Below the pieces are notes generated by a model. It saw only the letters and a program-made list of their open reading frames with translations. It did no database searches and was not told the origin of the DNA. Of a DNA stretch of 64,000 bases, positions 33,479 through 42,578 are shown one piece after another. The stretch's first letter is position 1. Each line of letters begins with the position of its first letter. The translations under genes and the position numbers were made by a program. The DNA is from CANMXU01 sp052030545 (GTDB lineage: Bacteria; Pseudomonadota; Gammaproteobacteria; Enterobacterales; Alteromonadaceae): the NCBI RefSeq assembly GCF_052030545.1, contig NZ_JBPDIH010000008.1:124001-188000 (forward strand), read 5' to 3'.

Positions 33479-34762
33479 TTAGAAATTTTGACCAGAACAC
33501 TTAGCGGTTTTCACATCGAAGTTGCCGCATGAAACCGGCGCGGTCCAATCTGAAATAAGGTTTTTAGAGCTGTCTAAGAAATTAGACCATGCATCACCAA
33601 TCACGGTATCTGGCGTTTCTGAAACCACTTCAAATTGACCATCTTCTTGAATTTCACCAATTAACACTGGCTTAGATAAATGATGGTTGGCATTCATAAC
33701 CGCTGTACCGCCAGTTAAGTTAGGAACAGCAATACCGATAAGTGCTTGCTCAACAGCGTCAACGTCGGTTGTGCCCACTTTCTCAACCGCTTTAGCCCAC
33801 ATTTTAAACCCAATATAGGTTGCTTCCATCGGGTCATTGGTTACGCGCTTGTCATCACCAATGTATTTTTTCCAATTTGCAATAAAGGCTTCGTTTTCAT
33901 CAGATTCAACGCTTTGGAAGTAGTTCCAAGCCGCTAAATGACCAACAAGTGGTTTAGTATCAAAACCTGAAAGTTCTTCTTCACCTACCGAGAACGCAAC
34001 CACGGGAATATCTTCAGCAGAAATACCTTGGTTACCTAATTCTTTATAAAAAGGAATGTTTGCATCACCGTTAATTGTTGACACAACAGCGGTTTTCTTA
34101 CCAGCAGAACCAAACTTTTTAATTTTTGAAACAATACCTTGCCAATCAGAATGACCAAACGGCGTATAGTTGATCATAATGTCTGAGTCTTTAACGCCTT
34201 TAGATTTTAAGTACGCCTTTAAGATTTTATTGGTCGTACGAGGGTAAACATAGTCAGTACCCGCTAAAACCCAACGCGTTGCGCCAATTTCATCCATTAA
34301 GTAATCAACCGCAGGAATGGCTTGTTGGTTTGGCGCAGCGCCCGTGTAAAATACGTTTTTAGATGATTCTTCACCTTCGTATTGTACTGGGTAGAATAAT
34401 AAACCGTTTAGCTCTTCAAGCACCGGTAACGCTGATTTGCGTGATACCGAGGTCCAACAACCAAAAATAACATCCACTTTTTCTTTCGCTAAAAGCTCAC
34501 GGGTTTTCTCTGCAAATAAAGGCCAGTTAGAGGCAGGATCTACCACTACAGGTTCTAGTTGTTTACCAAGTAAACCACCGGCTTTGTTTTGTTCTTCAAT
34601 CATCATTAAAACGGTATCTTTTAATGTGGTTTCAGAAATAGCCATAGTGCCTGATAATGAATGTAAAACACCCACTTTGATGGTGTCGGCAGCATACGCC
34701 ATTTGTACAACTAAGCTACTTGCAATAATTGAACTTGCCGCAATAATTTTTTTAAGTTTCAT
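33479..34762 (-). CDS. urtA: Urea ABC transporter substrate-binding protein UrtA
   Basis: UrtA (427 aa) with a cleavable signal peptide (MKLKKIIAASSIIASSLVVQMAYA), a Leu/Ile/Val-type binding protein in the periplasm. Diagnostic blocks are DTIKVGVLHSLSGTMAISETTLKD, VIFGCWTSVSRKSALPVLEELNGLLFYPVQYEGEESS, and the NPMEATYIGF-like DPMEATYIGFKMWAKA. It follows the porin gene by 26 bases and is followed by a double hairpin and urtB. Confidence 0.97.
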   Translation of the reverse strand: MKLKKIIAASSIIASSLVVQMAYAADTIKVGVLHSLSGTMAISETTLKDTVLMMIEEQNKAGGLLGKQLEPVVVDPASNWPLFAEKTRELLAKEKVDVIFGCWTSVSRKSALPVLEELNGLLFYPVQYEGEESSKNVFYTGAAPNQQAIPAVDYLMDEIGATRWVLAGTDYVYPRTTNKILKAYLKSKGVKDSDIMINYTPFGHSDWQGIVSKIKKFGSAGKKTAVVSTINGDANIPFYKELGNQGISAEDIPVVAFSVGEEELSGFDTKPLVGHLAAWNYFQSVESDENEAFIANWKKYIGDDKRVTNDPMEATYIGFKMWAKAVEKVGTTDVDAVEQALIGIAVPNLTGGTAVMNANHHLSKPVLIGEIQEDGQFEVVSETPDTVIGDAWSNFLDSSKNLISDWTAPVSCGNFDVKTAKCSGQNF

Positions 34763-34788
34763 AATAAATTCCTATTAAGTCTGGTGGA

Positions 34789-35745
34789 TTAAAACGTAAT
34801 TAAAGCTTCAACCGCGTATGAGGTAACATCAACGTCGTTAATTTCATCCATACGGTATTCAAATACCATTAATAGGTTGTCAGAAACGGTATAGCTTGGT
34901 GAAATGGTAATACCCGAAGCATCTTCATAAGTGGCACCCGAGGCATCTTCAATATCCCAATCGTGGTAACGCAGGGTTAAACCAATGTCGTCAAAAGCGT
35001 AGTTAGCCATTAATAAGAAACCTGTTGCTTCACTGCCAACAAATACGCTGTCTTCGGCGCTGTTATATTCCGCCGCGAGTGTTAACGCGTCTTTTGAATA
35101 GCTTGCCCAGGTGTTGATTAATTCAACATCGCCATCTTTTGAGTAAAAACCTTTAATAGTAATTTCATCTGTTGGCATTAGCGCCACCATGGTTTCAATG
35201 GCAGGATGCTCTGAGTCGGTACCTTCTCCAGCAAGATCATTCACAACTGAAACAGCTACGGCATATTTATCACCGCTATAAATACCAGAAACACCTTGTT
35301 GATAACCGCCATAAAAATATTTTGCATAGCCAGTGCCTGAATATTGGAATAAACCCGTAGGCTCTTCAGTTTCCCAGCCTGAGTAACTTAAAAAACGACC
35401 GGCTTTTACGCTAAATTGATCAGATACGGCATAAGTAATAAAGGCTTGTTCAATATCAAGCTCTTGATTATCTTCTAAATCATCACCTTGATCTTGATAT
35501 TCAACATCAACAAAAGCAGCAAGCTTACTGTCAAACTCATAACCAACATTTAATTCAACTTGGTCAAGACCTGAAACGTGAAAAGATTCACCGCCGTCAA
35601 TATCAACTGCAAGGTATGACATATCAATAAAACCAGAGATGCTGAGCTTGTCTTTGGCTTCATCAGCGTGTGCCGATGTTGCTGCAGCTAATGAAAGTAG
35701 CACTGTAGCGGCTACCGGCGTTAATTTTGTAAAGAGTGTTTTCAT
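34789..35745 (-). CDS. Outer-membrane beta-barrel porin upstream of urtA
   Basis: About 318 aa: signal peptide (MKTLFTKLTPVAATVLLSLAAATSAHA), then alternating hydrophobic strands with acidic loops and the terminal aromatic VEALITF expected for an outer-membrane barrel. The ATG at 35745 is preferred over 35751 because AGGA sits six bases before it. It lies 26 bases upstream of urtA on the same strand, so it is probably the first gene of the urea operon and could admit urea or short amides through the outer membrane. Family resemblance to general porins; specificity is inference. Confidence 0.78.
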   Translation of the reverse strand: MKTLFTKLTPVAATVLLSLAAATSAHADEAKDKLSISGFIDMSYLAVDIDGGESFHVSGLDQVELNVGYEFDSKLAAFVDVEYQDQGDDLEDNQELDIEQAFITYAVSDQFSVKAGRFLSYSGWETEEPTGLFQYSGTGYAKYFYGGYQQGVSGIYSGDKYAVAVSVVNDLAGEGTDSEHPAIETMVALMPTDEITIKGFYSKDGDVELINTWASYSKDALTLAAEYNSAEDSVFVGSEATGFLLMANYAFDDIGLTLRYHDWDIEDASGATYEDASGITISPSYTVSDNLLMVFEYRMDEINDVDVTSYAVEALITF

Positions 35746-35887
35746 GCGCATTCCTATAAAAGTGTTTAGTTACGTGTCTTTGACATCTTTTTAAGTTGAT
35801 GACTATTAACACAAGCCTTATTTGAGCTGGCTCTAGTATCGATGTTTTATGGAAGTGTGAATATGCGCAAAAGCGCGAAAAGGCCTA

Positions 35888-35899
35888 CGTAAAATTACG
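35888..35899. promoter_or_regulatory. Inverted repeat CGTAA-AA-TTACG in the divergent region
   Basis: A perfect inverted repeat CGTAAAATTACG lies midway between the porin gene (-) and the hybrid kinase gene (+). The size suits a dimeric regulator such as the LuxR-type response regulator encoded nearby. No sigma-54 element (TGGCAC-N5-TTGC) was found in this gap. Assignment as operator is inference. Confidence 0.35.
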
Positions 35900-36025
35900 C
35901 ATATAATGTTGCTGGCATTTATTATATGATGCATAGAAGAGTGTTTTATGATGTTGTTTTTGCTTGAATATCTCTCATAAAAAGCGAAGGGTTCATGCAG
36001 TCAATATCTAATCTATAAGAATTAA

Positions 36026-39000
36026 ATGCAATCAAGCCAAAAAATACTTCCCACACGCCGAACCTACAATAAGCTCGTTGCCAACGAAATGATGGAAGAC
36101 TTCGCGCTGAGGTTTACCGCCAAACGTGCACGCCAATGGTCTTTAAACCGTATCGCGGTTACAGCTTTAGGGATTGTTTCGTTTTTAGTCTTAGAAGCAA
36201 TTGGTGGCGCAATCACCTTAAATTTTGGTTTTGTTAACGCCGCATGGGCAATTTTGGCGGTAGTGGCGATTATTTTTTGTACCGGCTTGCCTATTAGTTA
36301 TTACGCGGCAAAATATGGCGTTGATATCGACTTACTCAGCCGCGGCGCTGGGTTTGGTTATATTGGCTCGACTATAGCGTCACTGATTTATGCTTCGTTT
36401 ACGTTTATTTTCTTTGCCCTCGAAGCTGCCATCATGTCGATGGCATTGCAAATTCTCTTTGGCATCCCTTTATCCATTGCATATGTGATCAGTGCTTTGG
36501 TTGTATTACCGCTCGTTACTCATGGTATTGCTTATATCAGTCGGTTTCAGGTGTGGAGTCAGCCGTTTTGGCTGATTCTGCAATTGCTGCCACTGTATTT
36601 TGTCTTTAGCCACCCCGATAGTGATTTTGCTGATTGGCTAACGTTTACCGGTAATGCGGGCGAACAAGGCGGATCATTTAACCTATTATTTTTTGGCGCC
36701 GCCTCAGCGGTATTGCTTTCTTTAGTGGCCCAAATTGGTGAGCAAGTTGATTTTTTGCGTTTTTTACCCGAAAAGCCCAAGAAAAAACAATGGCGTTGGT
36801 GGTTAGCATTAATTAGTGCAGGCCCAGGTTGGATACTTTTTGGCGCGTTAAAGTTATTTTTAGGATCTTTTTTAGCCTATTTTGCCTTAAGCCAAGGGGT
36901 GCCTTTAGCTTTAGCTGACGACCCTGCGCACATGTATACCCTAGCGTTTAGCTTAGTATTTGACAATCCTGAAATTAGTGTCTTAATTGCCTGTTCTTTT
37001 GTGGTAATTTCTCAACTAAAAATTAATGTGGCCAATGCCTACGCGGGGTCATTAGCTTGGTCTAACTTCTTCTCTCGAGTTACACATAATCACCCTGGCC
37101 GCGTCGTTTGGATGATTTTCAACGTTGCCATTGCGCTGCTCTTAATGGAGCTGGGCATTTATCAAACCATTGAAAGCATGTTATCGGTTTATTCGGTTAT
37201 TGTGCTCGCATGGTTAAGCTCGGTTGTTGCTGACTTAGTGATTAATAAACCGCTCGGTATTAGCCCTAAGCATATTGAATTTAAACGCTCGCATTTATTT
37301 GATATAAATCCTGTTGGCGTTGGCTCTATGCTAATTGCCAGTGTGGTTGGTTTTACCAGTCACTTTGGTTGGTATGGCGAAACCTGTAAAGCACTCGCCT
37401 CTTTTATTGCCTGTGGTTTACCCTTTATCACCGTACCTGTGATTGGTTATTTAACCAAAGGGAAATATTACTTGGTTGATAATAATAAGCAGGTCTTTGA
37501 TGTACCGACAAAGTGCCATATTTGTGAAAATACCTTTGATCAAGAAGACATGAGTTACTGCCCTGCTTATAAAAACCCAATATGTTCACTATGTTGCTCG
37601 CTAGATGTCCGCTGTGGTGACAAATGCCGTACTGAAGCCACCCTATCGAAACAATCGCATCATTTTTTCAATCGCTTTTTAAGCACTGATTTATTAAGCA
37701 TCATGACCACGCCCATGATGCAGTTTATTTCGATAACCCTAGCGTTAAGCTGTATTGGCGCGGCTATTTTATTTCTTATATACCTGCAAGTTCCTTTGGC
37801 TGACGCACAAGTAAAAGAGGTATTTGCAATAACCTTAATTAAAATATTTTTCTTATTGTTTATTATTATCGGCATTATTAGTTGGCTGTTTATTTTAGCG
37901 CGTAGTAGCAACAACCTCGCTTTAAAAGAGCTTCGCTTGCAAACCAATGCCTTAGCCGTAGAAATTGATGCGCATGAAAATACCTCTCAAGCCCTTAAAA
38001 ATGCAAAGGATATTGCTGAATCGGCGAACCAAGCCAAAAGTCGCTACCTTGCTGGCTTAAGCCATGAACTGCGTACCCCGCTTAATGTATTGTTAGGTTA
38101 TGCGCAATTACTCAGTCAAGATCCTGAAATACCAAGCCATCAACGCGAAAGTCTGAGTATTGTTAAACGAAATGGCGACCACTTAGCTGATTTAATTGAA
38201 GGTTTATTAGAAATATCAAAAATTGAAGCTGGCCGGTTAACCCTGCACCGCGACGAATTTAACCTTAAAGCGATATTGCAACAATTGGTTGATATGTTTC
38301 AAATGCAGGCCAATCAAAAAGGCCTAGCGTTTTATTACCTGCCTCCGGCTAACTTGCCCGATAATGTTGCCACAGATAAACAGCGCTTTCGACAAATTCT
38401 GATCAACCTTATTTCTAATGCGATAAAGTACACAGAAAAAGGCTCTGTCACCTTAAAAATTTCTTACCGTAATGAAGTAGTACATTTTAGTATTATTGAT
38501 ACCGGCATGGGGATTTCTCAAAAAGATCAAGAAACGATTTTCAAACCTTTTGAGCAAATACGCAATGCGCAAACTCAAACCATTAGCGGCACCGGACTAG
38601 GCTTAACCATTTCTCGCTCACTCACGTATTTAATGGGGGGTGAAATTACCTTGACCAGCCAACTCGGTGAAGGCTCGACTTTCCATTTAAAGCTGATGCT
38701 ACCGCAGATTTCTCAAAACACCCAAACTCCGGAGCAAAAAAACACCCCAGTTATTGGCTATTGTGGTGAACAACAAACAATTTTAGTGGTCGATGATGAT
38801 GTATACCAGCATCGATTAATGTCTGATTTTCTCACGCCATTAAACTTTAACATGCTATTTGCCCCAGATGCTGAACAAGGCATGCGCTTACTGGAAAATA
38901 ACCCCGTAGACTTGATGATTTTAGACGTGCGAATGCCTGTAACTGACGGCTGGCAAATGGTTAAACGCATGCGCGAACAATGTTTTTACTTGCCGGTGAT

Positions 39001-39394
39001 CATGGTTTCTGCCAACGCCCGTGACAATGAGTTTACCTTGGCGGCAGAAGGTTACCATAACGACTATATTGCCAAACCCGTTAACTTAGCGGCATTATTA
39101 GCTAAAATTGGCGAGCTGTTAAACTTAGTTTGGCAATACCAAGGCCAGCCTAGCGACGAACTCCCCAAGCTAAGCCCAACATCAGTTCAACCGCTTAGCA
39201 GCACTGCGCAATATAAAGACTTGATAGGGTTTGCTGAAATTGGTTACCTTTCGGGGTTTCATCAAAAATTCGATGAAATTAAAGAAAATTATGCCATTCC
39301 TGAAGAGGTTGCCAATCAAATCAATTTTTACATTAAACAATGTAATTTCCCGGCAATTATTCAACTGCTAGAAGAGTTATGTAATGAACAATAA
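36026..39394 (+). CDS. Hybrid histidine kinase with N-terminal NCS1 permease-like domain and Cys cluster
   Basis: A 1122-residue protein. Residues 30-480 form a 12-helix-like NCS1 (purine/cytosine permease) domain (ARQWSLNRIAVTALG, ASFTFIFFALEAAIMSMALQ). Residues 497-534 hold eight cysteines (CHICENTF, CPAYKNPICSLCC, CGDKC) like a zinc site. Two more helices (about 560-630) lead to a HisKA domain (SHELRTPLN, His680), HATPase (DTGMGISQKD, GTGLGLTIS) and a receiver (Asp967 in LDVRMP). The C-terminal 80 residues are unassigned. It diverges from the porin-urt-ure operon and overlaps the next regulator gene by 11 bases. A sensor of urea or a nucleobase is inferred; transport activity is unknown. 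Confidence 0.9.
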   Translation: MQSSQKILPTRRTYNKLVANEMMEDFALRFTAKRARQWSLNRIAVTALGIVSFLVLEAIGGAITLNFGFVNAAWAILAVVAIIFCTGLPISYYAAKYGVDIDLLSRGAGFGYIGSTIASLIYASFTFIFFALEAAIMSMALQILFGIPLSIAYVISALVVLPLVTHGIAYISRFQVWSQPFWLILQLLPLYFVFSHPDSDFADWLTFTGNAGEQGGSFNLLFFGAASAVLLSLVAQIGEQVDFLRFLPEKPKKKQWRWWLALISAGPGWILFGALKLFLGSFLAYFALSQGVPLALADDPAHMYTLAFSLVFDNPEISVLIACSFVVISQLKINVANAYAGSLAWSNFFSRVTHNHPGRVVWMIFNVAIALLLMELGIYQTIESMLSVYSVIVLAWLSSVVADLVINKPLGISPKHIEFKRSHLFDINPVGVGSMLIASVVGFTSHFGWYGETCKALASFIACGLPFITVPVIGYLTKGKYYLVDNNKQVFDVPTKCHICENTFDQEDMSYCPAYKNPICSLCCSLDVRCGDKCRTEATLSKQSHHFFNRFLSTDLLSIMTTPMMQFISITLALSCIGAAILFLIYLQVPLADAQVKEVFAITLIKIFFLLFIIIGIISWLFILARSSNNLALKELRLQTNALAVEIDAHENTSQALKNAKDIAESANQAKSRYLAGLSHELRTPLNVLLGYAQLLSQDPEIPSHQRESLSIVKRNGDHLADLIEGLLEISKIEAGRLTLHRDEFNLKAILQQLVDMFQMQANQKGLAFYYLPPANLPDNVATDKQRFRQILINLISNAIKYTEKGSVTLKISYRNEVVHFSIIDTGMGISQKDQETIFKPFEQIRNAQTQTISGTGLGLTISRSLTYLMGGEITLTSQLGEGSTFHLKLMLPQISQNTQTPEQKNTPVIGYCGEQQTILVVDDDVYQHRLMSDFLTPLNFNMLFAPDAEQGMRLLENNPVDLMILDVRMPVTDGWQMVKRMREQCFYLPVIMVSANARDNEFTLAAEGYHNDYIAKPVNLAALLAKIGELLNLVWQYQGQPSDELPKLSPTSVQPLSSTAQYKDLIGFAEIGYLSGFHQKFDEIKENYAIPEEVANQINFYIKQCNFPAIIQLLEELCNEQ

Positions 39395-40271
39395 TATGCA
39401 AGAAGTGGTGTTAGTTGTTGACGACTCCCCCGAGTCGCTTGGTATGTTAAATGTCGCTTTAAATACACAAGGCTACACCGCCTTAGTGGCGCTTAACGGC
39501 ATTCAAGCACTCGCAATTGTTGATAAAATAAAACCAGACGTTATTTTACTTGATGCGATAATGCCCGAAATGGATGGCTTTGAAACCTGTAAAAAACTCA
39601 AACAATTACTGCCTAATACGCCCATCATTTTTATGACCGGCTTAACTGATGTTGAAGATGTCGTAAAAGGTTTTGATGCAGGTGGTGTTGACTACGTTAC
39701 CAAACCTATCGCGCCGGATGAAGTCATTGCCCGTATTAAAACCCATATTCAAACCGCCAAACTTGCTTTGAGTGCTCAAAGCGCTTTAGATCATGCCGGT
39801 AACAATGTATTTTGTGTTTCTGCTGAAGGTCGTCTTTCTTGGGCAACACCTGATGTCCACGCAATGATCGAGCAAATATCCACAGGAAATAGTATTCCAT
39901 GGGCTAGCTTAGCCGCAGAGCTCAAGCAATGGCTGGCAAATGATACCAGTAAAAACATCACAATGACTTGTTTTAATGAACCTATTGAAGTGTCATACGA
40001 GCGGCAACAAAATGAGCTACATTTATTGCGTATCAAAACCTGCCAAGCCGAGCGCACCGCCACCGACTTAAAAACCCATTTACCGGTCACGAAACGTGAA
40101 TCGGAAGTGCTTTATTGGGTGACTTATGGAAAAACCAGCTGGGAAATTTCGCAAATTCTGAGCATGAGCCCAAGAACCGTGAACAAGCACTTAGAGCAAA
40201 TTTACCGAAAACTAGGTGTTGATAACCGCACTTCGGCAGCAGCTATTTCATTAAGAATTTTAGAAGGTTAG
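39384..40271 (+). CDS. LuxR-type response regulator paired with the NCS1-kinase
   Basis: A 295-residue protein: receiver domain (VVLVVDDSPESLGML, phosphoacceptor Asp in ILLDAIMPEMDG, Lys in YVTKPIAPDE), a linker (about 140-225) of PAS-like aspect, and a C-terminal LuxR/GerE helix-turn-helix (LPVTKRESEVLYWVTYGKTSWEISQILSMSPRTVNKHLEQIYRKLGVDNR). Its start overlaps the kinase stop by 11 bases, so the pair is translationally coupled. The likely target is the divergent urea operon; a second ATG at 39396 could also serve. Confidence 0.92.
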   Translation: MNNNMQEVVLVVDDSPESLGMLNVALNTQGYTALVALNGIQALAIVDKIKPDVILLDAIMPEMDGFETCKKLKQLLPNTPIIFMTGLTDVEDVVKGFDAGGVDYVTKPIAPDEVIARIKTHIQTAKLALSAQSALDHAGNNVFCVSAEGRLSWATPDVHAMIEQISTGNSIPWASLAAELKQWLANDTSKNITMTCFNEPIEVSYERQQNELHLLRIKTCQAERTATDLKTHLPVTKRESEVLYWVTYGKTSWEISQILSMSPRTVNKHLEQIYRKLGVDNRTSAAAISLRILEG

Positions 40272-40322
40272 CAAAGTATACGCGATGCGCTAACGCTAAG
40301 TTCTTTGCTGGAGTTGCCAGTA

Positions 40323-40385
40323 TTTTGGCTTTTGGCATTTGGCTTTTGGCTTTTGGCTTTTGGCTTTTGGCTTTTGGCTTTTGGC
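40323..40385. repeat. Tandem heptanucleotide repeat (TTTTGGC)x9
   Basis: Nine 7-base units; the third is ATTTGGC, all others TTTTGGC. They lie between the response regulator and the LMW phosphatase gene. Confidence 0.95.
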
Positions 40386-40480
40386 TCAATAATACTGAGA
40401 TCACGATAACGCTAAACAAACAGTGTACATTGCTAATCGCCATGAAATGGGCTTGCTTGTTTAGCGAAATTTTTAGCACG

Positions 40481-40951
40481 CTATAATTTATTTAATAAAC
40501 CATCGCTGGCATCTTCAACTAAATCAATCACGTATTGAAAGCCTTTAGCACCGCCATAATAGGGATCAGGCACTTCACTTTCATCATGATTTTCAGCATA
40601 GTCTAAAAATAACTGCACTTTATCAAATAAATGATCGGGGCCAATTTTTCGTAAGTCTTTAATGTTTTGATTATCCATGGCGAGGATCAAATCAAAGTCT
40701 TCAAAATCTTTTGCCGTGGTTTTTCTTGCTTTTATACCGTCAAATGAATAACCACGAGCCATACCTGCTTTTTGCGCACGGTGATCGGGCTTTTCTTTAG
40801 CATGAGAACTGATGGTACCCGAAGAGTCGATTTTAAGGTTTAACCCTTTATCTTTAGCTTTTTGGCGAAAAATAGCTTCTGCGCTAGGCGAACGACAGAT
40901 GTTGCCCATGCAGACAAACAGTACCGATTTGACGTTTTTTAGATCAGTCAA
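40481..40951 (-). CDS. Low-molecular-weight protein tyrosine phosphatase
   Basis: A 156-residue LMW-PTP with the active-site loop VCMGNICRS (Cys14 nucleophile, Arg20) and the general-acid aspartate in VPDPYYGG. These cytosolic enzymes dephosphorylate tyrosine on proteins; relatives next to capsule genes control polymerisation (Wzb), but no such genes lie near here, so this is a stand-alone type, similar in ordering to YfkJ-like phosphatases. The substrate is unknown. Confidence 0.92.
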   Translation of the reverse strand: MTDLKNVKSVLFVCMGNICRSPSAEAIFRQKAKDKGLNLKIDSSGTISSHAKEKPDHRAQKAGMARGYSFDGIKARKTTAKDFEDFDLILAMDNQNIKDLRKIGPDHLFDKVQLFLDYAENHDESEVPDPYYGGAKGFQYVIDLVEDASDGLLNKL

Positions 40952-41306
40952 AACAACTTCCTTGAATAATTAGTAATGAAAAAGGCAGACCAAGTCTGCA
41001 ACATGCGACTAAATACACTATCTAAGCGTTCACACAGCAATAAGAGAATGACCGAGAGAATATTTACTGGTTGCTATTCAATCATAAGGCAAAGGCGACT
41101 ACAAGAAGCGAATTAACATTCTTTGATTTGAATGTTATGCATGTTTTTAAAACCAATTCTTGGCATGTTTTTACCTAATCACTGTAAATACAGAATTACG
41201 ATGCATAAACAAAAAACTAATTAAATCAATAGGATTAACTCATAAAACAGGATATTATTAGGACGTAGCCTTTGATAAATAAAATTAAAGAAAGGAAGTA
41301 GTTTTC
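40952..41306. other. Gene-free stretch (355 bp) with two small inverted repeats
   Basis: No ORF was supported. Two hairpins are visible: GCAGACCAAGTCTGC (40985-40999) and TAACATTC with GAATGTTA, about 41116-41139. It probably holds the promoters of the flanking divergent genes; no firm -35/-10 was assigned. Confidence 0.5.
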
Positions 41307-42527
41307 ATGGCGCCTCTTGCAATTAGTATTCGTACCATCTCCCCAATTATTGTTCCTCTCGACTTAAAAACCGGTACCGACCGAACCTCGAAAGCATTTG
41401 AGTTATTTGAAAAAAATATTCATACCGCGTTCGATTCAGCGTTACTTGGTAAAACAAATCAAGCACAAGCAGGGTATAAATCTATTGAGCAAGACAGTTG
41501 GCAAATGCGCCTATTTACTTGGACTGATAATATTGAGGCGCCAACGATAAAAATTCACGTATTTCCAAACAATATTGGCATTGTAGAAATTGACCATACC
41601 TTTGAATACACAGGCGATAACAAACTCATTGAACAACAAGCACAAGATCAAGCAGAACAACAAATCGCCGCGATATATAGCACATTTATTGAGACTATAA
41701 ATGCTATCTGCGATCCGCAATATGGCAACTTTTTACGTACACTTAATCAACATCAAGACCAAGCAAAAATATTTTGGGTGTCTCGTACTGTTATTCTTGA
41801 TTCTCAAGATTTAGCGCAGCCTTTATGTGAGACGTTATTAACTAAATGGCTTGCTCATACACAACGGTCGCAAGATGCGCATGATATTTTAACCCAGCAG
41901 AAAGATTACTCTATGACTTGGTTAAATTATGCCATTGTCGATTTAAAGCCTAATGATGATCGTTTAGACAGCATGATTTTGGCCCAATATTATTATTCCG
42001 CTCAAGAGCAATGTAATAAGCTGCTTAAACAAGCTATCGATGGTGCCTACAACGATGCAAAAAACGGTCAAGCGCAAGAAAAATTAAGTAAAACTCGCGT
42101 AAGAACACGTATGCACCAAGTTGATTATAATGAGCATTTAAATTATCTCACCCGCAATAAACGCAACATGTTAGAAGACATACTTGGGCATTGGAACTAT
42201 CAGCAACTCACTGAAAATGGTCAGCGTATGATCGAAATTTGTTCGAGCAAAATAGACGAAACAGAAAATATTAAGCGTGAACGTAGTTCGTTATTAACCG
42301 ACTTATTACTCGTAGCGTTAAGCTTTTTCACTGTTTTTGAATTATCGCTTTATTTAACCGAACTTAGCCGCGAAATGATGTCACGCCCTACTTTAGATTT
42401 TAATGATGATGGCCGCTCTTTTATGCTGCAATTTATTGCTGAAATTGACATGGACGTGATGTTTGGCTCTGGTTTCTTCCTTACCTTACTGTTGGTCTTT
42501 ATTTATAAAATTATAAAGTCTCGATAA
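41307..42527 (+). CDS. Uncharacterised protein with two C-terminal transmembrane helices
   Basis: A 406-residue protein; no family recognised. A large soluble, mostly helical region (residues 1-330, rich in Gln, Asp and Asn) ends in two hydrophobic helices (LLLVALSFFTVFELSLYL about 332-349 and MFGSGFFLTLLLVFIYKII about 384-403). The layout is like CorA-type and DUF155 membrane proteins (soluble N-terminal body, two terminal helices), but no signature such as GMN is present. AAAGGAAG precedes the ATG. It is first in a run with a periplasmic binding protein and a membrane protein. Confidence 0.7.
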   Translation: MAPLAISIRTISPIIVPLDLKTGTDRTSKAFELFEKNIHTAFDSALLGKTNQAQAGYKSIEQDSWQMRLFTWTDNIEAPTIKIHVFPNNIGIVEIDHTFEYTGDNKLIEQQAQDQAEQQIAAIYSTFIETINAICDPQYGNFLRTLNQHQDQAKIFWVSRTVILDSQDLAQPLCETLLTKWLAHTQRSQDAHDILTQQKDYSMTWLNYAIVDLKPNDDRLDSMILAQYYYSAQEQCNKLLKQAIDGAYNDAKNGQAQEKLSKTRVRTRMHQVDYNEHLNYLTRNKRNMLEDILGHWNYQQLTENGQRMIEICSSKIDETENIKRERSSLLTDLLLVALSFFTVFELSLYLTELSREMMSRPTLDFNDDGRSFMLQFIAEIDMDVMFGSGFFLTLLLVFIYKIIKSR

Positions 42528-42578
42528 ACAACCAGCCCTTAATCGGTTAACGTTCAAACATTTTAGAAGGTATTTTTA

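Noticed and set aside
35752..36025. Sigma-54 promoter for the urea operon
   Set aside because: No TGGCAC-N5-TTGCW on either strand; TGGCATTTATTATAT is not a match.
40323..40385. CRISPR-like array
   Set aside because: Units are seven bases with no spacers; simple tandem repeats.
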